Shown in pieces: positions 41,237 through 49,913 of a stretch of DNA of 64,000 bases (the stretch's first letter is position 1; each line of letters opens with the position of its first letter). Location of the stretch: NCBI RefSeq assembly GCF_900188005.1, contig NZ_FZNR01000010.1, positions 186,001-250,000 of the forward strand, given 5' to 3'. The position numbers and the translations under genes are program-made. Source of the DNA: Actinoplanes regularis. Its GTDB lineage: Bacteria; Actinomycetota; Actinomycetes; Mycobacteriales; Micromonosporaceae. Under the pieces are notes generated by a model that did not search any database, had not been told where the DNA came from, and saw only the letters and a program-made list of their open reading frames with translations.

Positions 41237-42574
41237 TCAGGCGAACGGCTGCGGCCAGTCGGTCAACTGCGACTCCGGCCGGGTCGGGTACCCCATCCGG
41301 CCCGGCGCCTGGTAGAGCCGGGGATGGCCGAGGAAGCGCGCGCGGTACTTGAACGAGAGCGGCAGCAGCCCGGGGATGACGGCGCGGACCACGGTCATCC
41401 CGACCCGCAGCGCCTCGTCCGGGGTCAGGTCGACCAGGTACGAGTCCAGGCCGCAGGCGTCCAGGCGGCCGAGGACCAGGCGCAGGTCGGCGGCGGAGTC
41501 ACCGGTGCTCAGGGTCGGCATGTCGGAGAGCCGGCGACGCGCGGGGCTGTCGAGCAGGAAGTCGAAGGCGGCCGCCCGCTCCGGGGCGCACATGTAGAGG
41601 GCGCCGTCGGACACTCCGGAGAAGTCGCGCACGTCGTCGCCGGGTGGCTGTTCGCCGTGCAGGGCGATCCGTACCGACACCGTCTCGCAGATCGCCTTCG
41701 CGGCCGCGACCTGCGGGTCGAGGCTCGTGGCGCAGGAGACGACGGTACGGCAGGTCGGGTGGTTCGGCGCGACCGAGACGCCGTACACGGTGGGGATGCC
41801 GAGGTCGGTGGTCGCGTCGAAAAGCTGGATCGTCACATCGCGGTCGGCACACAGGTCGAGGTAGCGCTGCAGCTCGGGGCCGACCGTGTCGAGCTCGATC
41901 CGTGGCAGGGCGAGTTGCTGCAGCCAGACCAGGCTGATCGCGTCCCGCTCGATCACCTCGCACAGGGCTCCGGTGATCGCCCGGACCGGGTCCGGGTAGG
42001 CCGACGCCCCCGTCGAGATCGAGTTGGTGATGCTCTCCGCACCGTGCGCGGGCATGTGCATGTACACCAGCACGGCGGGCACCCAGGACAGCCTGCCGGT
42101 ACGCAGGTTCATGCCCCGTACCCAGCGCATCCGCGCCGACTTGTCGGGGTCGACGAGCGGGCAGTCCGGGTCCGCGAGCTCGGTCGCCGAGCAGCGCGGC
42201 AGGGTGTCCAGGTCGAGCGCCTCGTCGCCGAGCTCGTCCGCGGACGCCCAGCGCAACTGGCGCTCGTCGTACAGGGTGTTCGCGTACCGTTCCAGCGCCT
42301 CGGCGATCCCGACGATCGTCGCGTGCCCCGGGTCGACCCCGGTTCCGGTGCCGTCGAGCGAGCCCAGGCAGTCCGAGCCGCAGGCGCTGGAGATCACCGT
42401 CGAGACGTCGCCGAGGTCGGCGTTGAAGACCTGGAGCGGCGGGTTCGAGGGCTCGACCGGCAGTTGGATCACGTTTGTCATCAGGCCGCCGAGCGGCGAC
42501 ACCAGATCCGTCAGCCGGGCGGGCCCGGCCGGGGCTGTGCTCCGCTGCGCCATCTCTCCGGCAACCGCACTCAT
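41237..42574 (-). CDS. ycaO: YcaO-domain azoline-forming cyclodehydratase
   Basis: A 445-residue YcaO-family enzyme, which uses ATP to turn Cys/Ser residues of a precursor into azolines. The YcaO ATP-site elements are visible: SLDGTGTGVDPGHATIVGIAEALERYANTLYDE (about residues 70-105, split here), then ITGALCEVIERDAISLVWLQ near 200, and AAAKAICETVSVRI near 280. The C-terminus is WPQPFA rather than the PxPxP seen in many homologues. I place the start at the ATG 42574 behind GAGAGGG. It leads the RiPP operon. Confidence 0.92.
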   Translation of the reverse strand: MSAVAGEMAQRSTAPAGPARLTDLVSPLGGLMTNVIQLPVEPSNPPLQVFNADLGDVSTVISSACGSDCLGSLDGTGTGVDPGHATIVGIAEALERYANTLYDERQLRWASADELGDEALDLDTLPRCSATELADPDCPLVDPDKSARMRWVRGMNLRTGRLSWVPAVLVYMHMPAHGAESITNSISTGASAYPDPVRAITGALCEVIERDAISLVWLQQLALPRIELDTVGPELQRYLDLCADRDVTIQLFDATTDLGIPTVYGVSVAPNHPTCRTVVSCATSLDPQVAAAKAICETVSVRIALHGEQPPGDDVRDFSGVSDGALYMCAPERAAAFDFLLDSPARRRLSDMPTLSTGDSAADLRLVLGRLDACGLDSYLVDLTPDEALRVGMTVVRAVIPGLLPLSFKYRARFLGHPRLYQAPGRMGYPTRPESQLTDWPQPFA

Positions 42575-42914
42575 CCCGCGCGCCCTCTCGTATACCCTGC
42601 CGGTTCGCTGTCCCGGGGAAGCCCGGGGCACTAAACAACCTTGAACGGAAGGTGCCCGTTTCGCTGGGATTTACGCAAAATGCGGCGTGGATAAAGTAAT
42701 GCGCGCTTGGTAGCAACGTTCCGACACCCTGGTGAGCGCGTAACGCCCTTCTCAGCCGATCGTTTCTACCGGAGTTCGAGGCGATCCCGGAGAGATCGCG
42801 ACGCTATAAATAACCATTTTCATTAGGTCGCCCAGGTCCGAACCGGCGAAGTGCGGGTAGTACGTTCGGCCGTCATCCTTCCCAGCGATCGACCGCCACT
42901 CGAACGGGAGTCGC
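42575..42914 (-). other. 340-bp intergenic region upstream of the RiPP operon
   Basis: No gene is seen. The stretch is less GC-rich than its surroundings at 42640-42700 and at 42800-42830, where ACGCTATAAATAACCATT lies. It should contain the promoter of the RiPP operon; I find no convincing -35/-10 pair. A candidate Zur-like half-site at 42810-42822 is listed separately. Confidence 0.5.
42810..42822 (-). promoter_or_regulatory. Zur-box-like sequence upstream of the RiPP operon
   Basis: Read leftward it is TGAAAATGGTTAT. It agrees at 11 of 13 positions with TGAAAACGATTAT, the leftward half of the Zur-like box at 49914-49933. It lacks a good matching right half, and lies about 235 bases from the YcaO start, so the call is weak. 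Confidence 0.35.
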
Positions 42915-44003
42915 TCAGCCGGGTTCCAAGGTGACCGTGACCTGAGCGATCATGTCGTCGGCGAGCAGGCCACGACGCAGCCGGGTGACCCGGTCGACGA
43001 GGTCGGCACCGTCGGTGGGCGTCACCCACAGGTTTACCAGCAGTTGCGACGGGCCGACCCAGACCGCGTGCAGATCCCCGATCCGGGCGACCCAATCCTG
43101 ACTCCCGACCCGCTCACGGATCGGCTCCAGCACATCGGCCGGCGCGGACTCCTCCAGCAGCAGTGCCTTCGACCGGCGGGCCAGCAAAAACGCGACGCCG
43201 ACCAGCAGCAGTCCGATGGTCATGCTGCCGACCGCGTCCCAGCCGGCCCAGCCGGTCAGCGCGTGCAGGATCAGCGCGGTCAGGGCCACGGCCAGGCCGA
43301 TCAGCGCGGCGGTGTCTTCCAGGAAGACCGTGGTCGCGCTCGGGTCGGAGGCGTGCCGCAGGTGATGCCGCATCGACCGGTCCCGCTCCCGGGCCTCCTC
43401 GCGCAGCTGCTTGTGCGCGGTGCGCCAGGAGTAGCCCTCGAAACCGGCGGCGACGACGAGCACGCCCACCCCGACCCAGAGGGACTGCACCGGCTCGGGC
43501 GCCAGCAGGCTGCGCACCCCCTCGCCGATCGAGAGAACGCCGCCGATCAGGAAGATGCCCAGGGCGGCGAGAAATGTCCAGAAATAGCGCTCCTGTCCGT
43601 ACCCGAACGGATGTCTGCCGTCGGGCCCCTTGCGCGACCGCCGCAAGCCGACCAGCAACAGCACCTCGTTGCCGGTATCCGCGATGGAGTGGGCGGCCTC
43701 CGCCCACATCGACGCGGACCCGGTGAGCAGGCCGGCGACGATCTTCGCGATGGCGATCGCCAGATTGGCGATCACCGCGACCAGCACGGTCCAGGCGCTG
43801 CCCTCCTTCTTCTCAGACCTTTCCGCGGTACGACCACCGCCCGCTTGCGCCCGGCCATCGTCCACGGCGGTCCGGCCCTCGGGGCCCTCGTTCACGGCGG
43901 TGTCGTCCACGACAACGGCGGTACCCGGGTTCCCCGGTACGCACACCCGCCGGCCACACCCCGCCCAGGGTGTGAGACAGCACACACTGCCCCGAGCCGG
44001 CAT
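42915..44003 (-). CDS. Cation diffusion facilitator (zinc-type efflux)
   Basis: A cation-efflux protein of about 362 residues with six membrane helices starting at SAWTVLVAVIANLAIAIAKI. The first metal motif is intact as HSIAD in EAAHSIADTGNE; the second helix pair carries the LEDTAALIGL signature of one actinobacterial subgroup. The C-terminal cytoplasmic domain has the VRVGSQDWVARIGDL-type fold. The family exports Zn, Cd, Co or Fe. The N-terminal 60 residues before the first helix are low-complexity, and the true start may be a later GTG, near 43890-43860. Confidence 0.85.
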   Translation of the reverse strand: MPARGSVCCLTPWAGCGRRVCVPGNPGTAVVVDDTAVNEGPEGRTAVDDGRAQAGGGRTAERSEKKEGSAWTVLVAVIANLAIAIAKIVAGLLTGSASMWAEAAHSIADTGNEVLLLVGLRRSRKGPDGRHPFGYGQERYFWTFLAALGIFLIGGVLSIGEGVRSLLAPEPVQSLWVGVGVLVVAAGFEGYSWRTAHKQLREEARERDRSMRHHLRHASDPSATTVFLEDTAALIGLAVALTALILHALTGWAGWDAVGSMTIGLLLVGVAFLLARRSKALLLEESAPADVLEPIRERVGSQDWVARIGDLHAVWVGPSQLLVNLWVTPTDGADLVDRVTRLRRGLLADDMIAQVTVTLEPG

Positions 44004-44192
44004 TTCAACTTCGCCATCGGTTCCGTTCACGCCGGCTTTCGTTGACGCTCCGCACAAACGCGGGCAGCCCTGAATCGAGGGATTCTTTCAGGCCGACCCG
44101 GCGGTCCGGGCGGAAACGCCGGACGACGTCCTTCGCACCTACGCCTCTGCTCTACTCGACCGGGTAAGACCCACGAACAGAAAGGCTGAAAG

Positions 44193-44804
44193 GTGAAGAA
44201 GGCAAAGGGCCTGCTCATGGTGGCCGCTGGCGTTGTCTCCGGATTCGCCCTGGGTGCCGCTCCTGCTCAGGCTGCAGAGCAGCCGGGGCGCTTGAACGTG
44301 GATGTCATCGGTCATTTCAAGAGCAAGGAAAATTGCCGTTGGGTCGGCAAGACCGGAAGAGCGTTCGGTAAATGGCGAGTCTTCGACTGCGACCGCTCGG
44401 CGTTCGATCCCAACCTCTGGACTCTGACCATTTACCGCCTCAACCGGCCGGGTAGGCCCGGCGGTCCCGTCGGCCCGGTCAGGCCCGGCGGCCCGGGCGC
44501 ACCTGGGGGCCCGGTCCTGCCCGGCGGCCCGGTCGTACCCGGCGGCCCCGGACTGCCGCCCGGCCCGACACAACTGCCCGCGGGCCCGGCGCTGCCACCC
44601 GGTCCGGTCCAGCTGCCCGCCCGCCCGGCACAGATCCCCGCCGGCCCGGCACAGCTCCCCGCAGTCCCGGCACAGCTCCCCGCGGGCCCGGCACAGCTGC
44701 CGATCATGCAGGAGCCCGTCCGGCCCGCCAACATGAACCGGCCGATGCTGCCGATCGCGCCGGGACAGCCGCACGTCATGCCGCTTCGCCCGCCAAGGGG
44801 CTGA
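44193..44804 (+). CDS. Secreted Pro/Gly-rich repeat protein
   Basis: A 203-residue protein from a GTG with AAAGG 8 bases upstream. A Sec signal peptide ends AQAA near residue 28. Residues about 33-85 are a small globular part with two Cys (ENCRW and FDCDRS) that could form a disulfide. From residue 88 on it is Gly-Pro-rich (GGPVGPVRPGGPG and later GPAQLPAGPAQLP repeats), likely extended or collagen-like and outside the cell. No function is known to me. Confidence 0.78.
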   Translation: MKKAKGLLMVAAGVVSGFALGAAPAQAAEQPGRLNVDVIGHFKSKENCRWVGKTGRAFGKWRVFDCDRSAFDPNLWTLTIYRLNRPGRPGGPVGPVRPGGPGAPGGPVLPGGPVVPGGPGLPPGPTQLPAGPALPPGPVQLPARPAQIPAGPAQLPAVPAQLPAGPAQLPIMQEPVRPANMNRPMLPIAPGQPHVMPLRPPRG

Positions 44805-44814
44805 ACCGGCGCAG

Positions 44815-44847
44815 CTTCGGGGTCGCGGTGCGTCCGCGGCCCCGAAG
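44815..44847. terminator. Hairpin between convergent genes
   Basis: A 14-bp stem (44815-44828 with 44834-44847, one G-U pair) and 5-base loop fills the gap between the secreted Pro/Gly-rich protein gene and the DUF309 gene, so it likely terminates both. Confidence 0.78.
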
Positions 44848-44850
44848 TGC

Positions 44851-45381
44851 CTATCCCCCGGAGCTCAGGCGCGGGGCCAGCAACTCCTCCGGGACAGGGC
44901 CGTCTCCGATGCGCGCCACGAGATCCCGGGCCCAGACCGTCAGCGCGGCGACCGGAATCCCGTGCGGGGCGTTCCCGGCGTACGGCGAGATCCGCTCCGC
45001 CGCGCGCGTCAGCAACCGGACCGCGCCCACCTCGTTGCCCCGCCGCAGGTGAGTGACGCCGACCGCCAGCTGCGCCAGCCCCTTCCACAGTTCGCGAGCG
45101 TCGTCGTCGCAGGCCTTCCAGGCCCCCTCGAGCACCTCGTGGGCGTGGAACGGCCGGCCCGCGGCCAGCAGGCGCTCCGCCTCCCGCAACGCCTCGTCCG
45201 GCGGCAGGACGAGATCTTCCGGGGTGGTCGGCACGCCGGTCATGCCGTGCGGCAACGGACGCCCGAGCCCGTCCCTCGGCCGGGAGTTGCGCGCCCGCCC
45301 AGCCGCGTCCCGGTCCCGGGTGACACGCGGCTCCGGGGCACCGGACATCGAGGGGGCGCCGGACGGCGTACCTGGTTCCAT
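44851..45381 (-). CDS. DUF309 protein
   Basis: A 176-residue protein. The N-terminal third is basic and low-complexity (RVTRDRDAAGRARNSRPRDGL), as seen in actinobacterial DUF309 proteins. The DUF309 core follows with the conserved FHAHEVLEGAWK helix near residue 80 and a GLAQLAVGVTHLRRGNEVGA helix. Function unknown. The ATG lies 3 bases after the terpene synthase stop, so the two are cotranscribed; a start at the ATG 45348 is also possible. Confidence 0.78.
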   Translation of the reverse strand: MEPGTPSGAPSMSGAPEPRVTRDRDAAGRARNSRPRDGLGRPLPHGMTGVPTTPEDLVLPPDEALREAERLLAAGRPFHAHEVLEGAWKACDDDARELWKGLAQLAVGVTHLRRGNEVGAVRLLTRAAERISPYAGNAPHGIPVAALTVWARDLVARIGDGPVPEELLAPRLSSGG

Positions 45382-45384
45382 GCC

Positions 45385-46443
45385 CTACATACTGCCGCCC
45401 GCACCAGCGGCGCGCCCGTGTGTCCCGGCCAGCAGGGTGGTGGCCCACTCCGGCAGTACCCGGTGCTGTTTGTGCCGGCCCGACAGCCGCTCCCACTCGT
45501 AGTCGCCGCGGATCCAGTGATGCAGGATGTCCGCGTACCCGAGGACCGCCTGCTGACCTGCGCCGTCCAGCCGGCGCAGCAGCCGCGGCACGGAGTGGTG
45601 CTCCAGTGCGATCAGCCGGTCCACTTTCGCCTGGGCCAGCCGCGACGCCACCGCCACCGCGCGCTCCCGGTCGCAGGCCCGCTCCCGCTCGATGATGAAG
45701 ATCGCGTTGTGCAGTCCGGAGACGTCCTCGTGCGTGGTGGACATCGAGTCGTTGCGCAGCGCCACCAGGTCCGCGGCCAGGTGTCGCATCTGCTCCAGCA
45801 GCGGGTGGTGCCAGAGCACGGCCGGCACCTCGGTGCCGCCCCAGAGCTCGCCCAGATCGTTGCGCCCGAACGCGCAGGTGCTGGCGACGCGCAGCCGGAA
45901 GTAGTCGTCGAGGTCCGCGTACCGGAATCCGTCGACCCGGTCGATCGCCTCGGTGACCTGCGAGGAGAAGTAGGCCGCCCAGTGGTGCCGCAGCCGGCGC
46001 AGCAGGGTCACCGACGCGCCCTGCACCATCCGGCCCCACAGATCGGCGAAGGCCCGGACGGTGGGCGAATCGGTGGCGTCCCCGCGGGCCTCCCCGTGCA
46101 CGATGCCGATCAGGGCGGTGCAGATCCGGGCCACCCGCAGCGGGTCGCGTCCGAGCGGGCCGTCGAGCTGGTCGTCGAACGGCAGGAAGGACCAGCCCAT
46201 CATCTGCGCGGCCAGCGCGCACTGCCGGGCGTCCGCGTCGGGGAAGAAGAACCCGCCGACCTCGGCGAGCCGCCAGTCGGCGAAGTCCTCGATCGAGCGG
46301 TCGTCGCGCAGCAGCCCGAACTCCGTCATCCAGCGGATGGCGCTGTCCCGGGCCGCGAAGACATGCGGGTTGCCCCGCAAGGGCCACGGCATGGCGAACT
46401 CCACCGCGTGCGCTGCCAATTTCACGTCCCCCTGTGCTGTCAC
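45385..46443 (-). CDS. Class I terpene synthase
   Basis: A 352-residue terpene cyclase. The metal motifs are intact: D90-D-x-x-D94 in FDDQLDG, and the NSE triad N231-S235-E239 in ALRNDSMSTTHED. The mid-helix GFRYADLDDYFRLRVAST segment around 172-188 is typical of bacterial sesquiterpene synthases. It likely converts farnesyl diphosphate into a volatile sesquiterpene. The product cannot be told from sequence. It is followed closely by a DUF309 gene; no P450 or prenyl transferase lies next to it. Confidence 0.9.
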   Translation of the reverse strand: MTAQGDVKLAAHAVEFAMPWPLRGNPHVFAARDSAIRWMTEFGLLRDDRSIEDFADWRLAEVGGFFFPDADARQCALAAQMMGWSFLPFDDQLDGPLGRDPLRVARICTALIGIVHGEARGDATDSPTVRAFADLWGRMVQGASVTLLRRLRHHWAAYFSSQVTEAIDRVDGFRYADLDDYFRLRVASTCAFGRNDLGELWGGTEVPAVLWHHPLLEQMRHLAADLVALRNDSMSTTHEDVSGLHNAIFIIERERACDRERAVAVASRLAQAKVDRLIALEHHSVPRLLRRLDGAGQQAVLGYADILHHWIRGDYEWERLSGRHKQHRVLPEWATTLLAGTHGRAAGAGGSM

Positions 46444-46506
46444 CGACGGTGGTCACCACAACGGGATCATCGGAAGGTAGCGGGTTCACGATCATCACCG
46501 CCCGGC

Positions 46507-47337
46507 TCACCCGATGGGATGACTGCGCGCCGCGTCGCCGCGTACCCGGGCCCGCGCGATTGGCCAGGAGGCCAGCAGGACGCCGGTGGCGGCCAGCGAG
46601 ACGCCCGCGCCGGCCGCGACGTTCCACCGGGTGGAGACGGACAGGCCGATGAGCCCGCTCGCCACGGCGAAGAGCACCGCCAGGCCGGTGACGACCGGCT
46701 GCCGGTCCGACCACAGGCGAGCGGCCGCCGCGGGCGCGACGATCAGGGACAGCGCCAGGATCGTGCCGACCGCCGGTACCACCGTCACCACGACCACCTC
46801 GACGGTCAGCAGCAGGACCACGTCCCACAGCCCGGTCGACAGGCCCGCCGCCCGCGCGCCGGCCCGGTCGAAGCCGGTCAGCAGCAGCGGCCGGGCGCAC
46901 AGGGTGAGCAGCAGGGTCACGGCGGCCAGCACCACCGCGGTGACGATCAGATCGGTGGCGTCGACCGTGAGGATCGAGCCGACCAGCAACGACGACAGGT
47001 CGCGGCTGAAGCCGCTCTGCGTGGCGACCAGCGCCGAGCCGAGCGCGAAGCCGCCGGAGAGCAGCACCCCGGTCGCCGCGGCGGCGTCCTGGCCCGGGCG
47101 CCGGCTCAGCGCCGCCACCCCCAGCGCCACCACGGCTCCGGCGGCCGCGCCCCCGACCAGGATGTTCACTCCGATGATCGAGGCGGCCACCACGCCGGGA
47201 AAGGTGGCGTGGGTCAGCGCCATGGTGAGGAACGACAGCCGGCGCTGCACCACCCGCACCCCGATCAGACCGGCCAGCACACCGACCAGGACCACCTCGG
47301 TGACAGCACGATGCAAGACGTCATCCCACCAGTTCAT
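46507..47337 (-). CDS. Metal ABC transporter permease (ZnuB family), second copy
   Basis: A 276-residue ABC-3 family permease with eight or so helices (VQRRLSFLTMALTHATFPGVVAASIIG near the start and VPAVGTILALSLIVAPAAAARL later). The ATG is set up by the short micro-ORF repeat at 47334-47372, which supplies GGAGG. Together with the permease before it, it probably forms a heterodimeric channel for the zinc-type ATPase upstream. Confidence 0.85.
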   Translation of the reverse strand: MNWWDDVLHRAVTEVVLVGVLAGLIGVRVVQRRLSFLTMALTHATFPGVVAASIIGVNILVGGAAAGAVVALGVAALSRRPGQDAAAATGVLLSGGFALGSALVATQSGFSRDLSSLLVGSILTVDATDLIVTAVVLAAVTLLLTLCARPLLLTGFDRAGARAAGLSTGLWDVVLLLTVEVVVVTVVPAVGTILALSLIVAPAAAARLWSDRQPVVTGLAVLFAVASGLIGLSVSTRWNVAAGAGVSLAATGVLLASWPIARARVRGDAARSHPIG

Positions 47338-47372
47338 GTCGCCACCTCCGCTTCGCTCGCAAGCTCGCTCAC
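47334..47372 (-). repeat. Gene-joining micro-ORF repeat, copy C (39 nt short form)
   Basis: A 12-codon ORF reading MSELASEAEVAT. Its GTG overlaps the stop of the upstream permease (GTGA) and its TGA overlaps the ATG of the downstream permease (ATGA), the same arrangement as copies A and B. It lacks 42 central bases, as if deleted between two AGCGAA repeats present in the long form, and keeps the frame. Confidence 0.82.
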
Positions 47373-48208
47373 CGCCGCGTCCGCCCGCGCCACAGACGGA
47401 CCGGGATCAGGATCAGATAGGAGAGAACCAGCAGCAGTACGACCGAGGAGCCCGAGGTCGAGGCGAGGCCGTACCGCACGGACGCGGTCCAGCTCAACAG
47501 CAGGCCGGCGTACCCGGCGACGACGACCAGCACGGTGCCGAGCAGCGCCATCACCACCAGCCGGTCGGTCACCATCCGGGCGGCCGCCGCCGGGATGATC
47601 AGCAGGGCCAGGACCAGGATCGTTCCGACCGCGCGGACGGCCGCGACAACGACCAGCGCGAGCAGCACGTTGAGCCACAGGTCCAGCCGGCCGATCCGGA
47701 GCCCGGCCGCCGCCGCCCCGGCCGGGTCGAACGACCGGAACAGCAGCGCCCGGACGGCGACCAGCAATCCCACCAGGATCACCACCACGAGCACCGCGGT
47801 CTCGGCGAGGTGGCGCGGCGTCACGGTGAGCAACCGGCCGAACAGGAACGAGGTCAGATCGGCCGTGTACGAGGAACGCCGCGACACCAGCACCACGCCG
47901 ATCGAGAACATCGCGGTGAGCACCACCGCCGTGGCCGCGTCGTCGGACAACCGGGCGCCGCGGGTCAGCACGGTCAGCAGCACGGCCGTCACCAGCCCGG
48001 CCACCAGCGCACCGGCGAACAGGCCGTCCAGTCCACCGGCGACGACGCCGAGGACCACGCCGGGGAAGACGGTGTGGGTCAGCGCGTCGGCGACGAACGA
48101 CAGGCCACGCGCGAGGACGAACACGCTGATCGGGCCGCAGATCACCGCCAGCAGCACGAGTTCGGCGAGGGCGCGGCCCAGGAACGGCACGGTGAACGGC
48201 TCGATCAC
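47369..48208 (-). CDS. znuB: Metal ABC transporter permease (ZnuB family)
   Basis: A 279-residue ABC-3 permease starting at the GTG that overlaps the ATPase stop (GTGA). Eight helices are predicted, with ARGLSFVADALTHTVFPGVVLG near residue 35 and VRAVGTILVLALLIIPAAAARM near residue 195, both typical of zinc/manganese permeases. It is encoded directly after the ATPase; a second permease follows through the micro-ORF repeat. Confidence 0.87.
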   Translation of the reverse strand: MIEPFTVPFLGRALAELVLLAVICGPISVFVLARGLSFVADALTHTVFPGVVLGVVAGGLDGLFAGALVAGLVTAVLLTVLTRGARLSDDAATAVVLTAMFSIGVVLVSRRSSYTADLTSFLFGRLLTVTPRHLAETAVLVVVILVGLLVAVRALLFRSFDPAGAAAAGLRIGRLDLWLNVLLALVVVAAVRAVGTILVLALLIIPAAAARMVTDRLVVMALLGTVLVVVAGYAGLLLSWTASVRYGLASTSGSSVVLLLVLSYLILIPVRLWRGRTRR

Positions 48209-48960
48209 GGCTCCACCACGACCAGCCGCCCGTCGGCCACCTCGATCGCGGCGCCGCCGTACGCCCGCCGCAAGGTCTCGGCGGTGAGCGTCTCGCCGAC
48301 CGGGCCGGCCGCCCACTGCCGTCCGTTGATCAGGCAGATCAGGTCGGCCAGCTCCCGGGCGACCGCCAGGTCGTGGGTGCTGATCACCAGCGCGGTCCCG
48401 GCCGCGCTCACCTCCCGCAGCACCCGGACGATCGCCTCCTGGCTGACCGCGTCGACACCGTTGAACGGCTCGTCGAGCAGCAGCAGCCGGGGCTCCCCGG
48501 CGAGCGCGCGAGCGAGCAGCACGCGCTGCCGCTGGCCGCCGGAGAGCGCGCCGAACCGGTGCCGGGCCCGGTCCGCGAGGCCGACACGGTCCAGCGCCCG
48601 GTCCACCGCGTCGCGGTCGGCCGCCCGGGCGGGCCGCCACCAGCCGAGTTCCCGGTAGCGGCCCATCATCACCACCTGCCGCACGCTGACCGGGAAGTCG
48701 GCGTCCAGCGTGCCGGTCTGCGGCACGTAGCCCGCCAGCCCGCGCGCCCGGGCGGGTGGCCGGTCCAGCACCGTCGCCGTCCCGCCGAGCAGCTGGGTCA
48801 GGCCCAGCATCGATTTGATCAGGGTGGACTTGCCGGCCCCGTTCGGGCCGGCCAGGACCAGGCGCTGACCGGCGCGCAGGTCGAGGTCGACGCCGGTGAG
48901 CACGGGTACGCCCTGGTAGCCGACGCTGACCCCGGTGTATCGCAGTGCGGCGGACGCCAT
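48205..48960 (-). CDS. znuC: Metal ABC transporter ATPase (ZnuC family)
   Basis: A 251-residue ATPase with Walker A GPNGAGKST near residue 38, Q-loop YVPQTG, signature LSGGQRQR, Walker B LLLLDEPFNGVD and switch His in VISTHDL. The YVPQ and GRYRELGWWRP segments are typical of zinc/manganese-uptake ATPases. It overlaps the permease gene by GTGA and follows the lipoprotein gene by one base. Confidence 0.9.
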   Translation of the reverse strand: MASAALRYTGVSVGYQGVPVLTGVDLDLRAGQRLVLAGPNGAGKSTLIKSMLGLTQLLGGTATVLDRPPARARGLAGYVPQTGTLDADFPVSVRQVVMMGRYRELGWWRPARAADRDAVDRALDRVGLADRARHRFGALSGGQRQRVLLARALAGEPRLLLLDEPFNGVDAVSQEAIVRVLREVSAAGTALVISTHDLAVARELADLICLINGRQWAAGPVGETLTAETLRRAYGGAAIEVADGRLVVVEP

Positions 48961-48961
48961 C

Positions 48962-49888
48962 TCAGCCGGCCAGGGCCGCGACGATGACCCGCGTGTTGTG
49001 CCGCTCGGCGCCGAGGTAGGTGCCCTCGGGCGTGCCGGGGGCGCCGAGGCTGTCGCCGAACAGGGCGTCCTCGCCCGCGACCACCGCGACGCCGGCCTGC
49101 CGCGCGATGGCCGCGGCGGTCTTCGGCGGCAGCGAGCTCTCGGTGAAGACCGCCTTCGTCCCGGTGGCTCTGATCTTCGCCACCAGGTCGGTGAGCTGCC
49201 GGCCGGAGAGCTCCGCCGAGGTGTCCAGACTCGGGATCACCGAGCCGACGAACTCCAGTCCGTACCGTGCGACGTAGTAGCCGAACGCGTCGTGGTCGGT
49301 GACGAGTTTGCGGTCCCGCGCCGGCAGCCTCGCGAAGGCGGCCTCGTTCTCGGCGTCCAGTTCGTCCAGCTCCGCGGTGTACCTGCCGAGGTTCGCCCGG
49401 AACGTCGCGGCACCGGCCGGGTCGGCGGCGGCGAGGGCGCGCTCGATGCCGGCCACCATGATCTTGGCGTTGCGCGGGTCGTGCCAGATGTGCGGGTCGG
49501 GCCCGTCCTCGCCCTCGCGCAGCGTGACGCCCTGGCCGGCGTCGACGATCGCGCCGTCGAAACCGGCCGCCTCGATGGTCGCGTCGAGCCACTCCTCCAG
49601 GCCGGCGCCGTTCTTGACGACGACCCTGGCCGAGCCGATGGCGCGCAGGTCGGCCGGTGTGGGTTCGTACTCGTGCGGATCCACATTGGGCTTGATGAGC
49701 TGGGTCACCGCGACCGCCGTACCGCCGATCTCACGGACGAAGTCCGCCAGTTCCGGGGTGGTGGCGACCACCGCGAGGGTCTGCCCGCCGGACGCCGCGG
49801 CGGTGTCCGGCGGATTCGCGCCGCATCCGGCGATGGCGGCGAGGGCCACCGCGATCGCGGCGGCCCCGAGGATGCTCGGCCTGTTCAT
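48962..49888 (-). CDS. znuA: Zinc-type metal-binding lipoprotein (ZnuA/AdcA family)
   Basis: A 308-residue lipoprotein with lipobox IAGC (Cys 22). Metal-binding histidines are visible in VDPHEYEPTP, HIWHDP and TDHDAFGYY, with an Asp near the C-terminus (VAGEDALFGD). The family binds Zn or Mn for ABC import. AGGAG lies 8 bases before the ATG at 49888; a GTG at 49897 overlaps that site. A Zur-like box is centred about 35 bases upstream, so zinc is the likely metal. Confidence 0.88.
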   Translation of the reverse strand: MNRPSILGAAAIAVALAAIAGCGANPPDTAAASGGQTLAVVATTPELADFVREIGGTAVAVTQLIKPNVDPHEYEPTPADLRAIGSARVVVKNGAGLEEWLDATIEAAGFDGAIVDAGQGVTLREGEDGPDPHIWHDPRNAKIMVAGIERALAAADPAGAATFRANLGRYTAELDELDAENEAAFARLPARDRKLVTDHDAFGYYVARYGLEFVGSVIPSLDTSAELSGRQLTDLVAKIRATGTKAVFTESSLPPKTAAAIARQAGVAVVAGEDALFGDSLGAPGTPEGTYLGAERHNTRVIVAALAG

Positions 49889-49913
49889 GATTCTCACTCC
49901 TGCCCTTGAGGAG

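Noticed and set aside
35804..42574. Classification of the RiPP cluster as a thiopeptide locus.
   Set aside because: No lantibiotic-type dehydratase or pyridine-forming enzyme is present, and two of the three cores lack Ser/Thr.
41231..42634. 467-codon rightward ORF opposite the YcaO gene.
   Set aside because: Low-complexity Arg/Gly/Val composition and full overlap with the conserved YcaO enzyme.
44432..46900. 822-codon leftward ORF over the terpene synthase and DUF309 genes.
   Set aside because: Arg/Gly/Pro-rich out-of-phase frame; the true genes have intact motifs in another phase.
44962..47598. 878-codon rightward ORF.
   Set aside because: Antisense to three recognised genes with no domain pattern.
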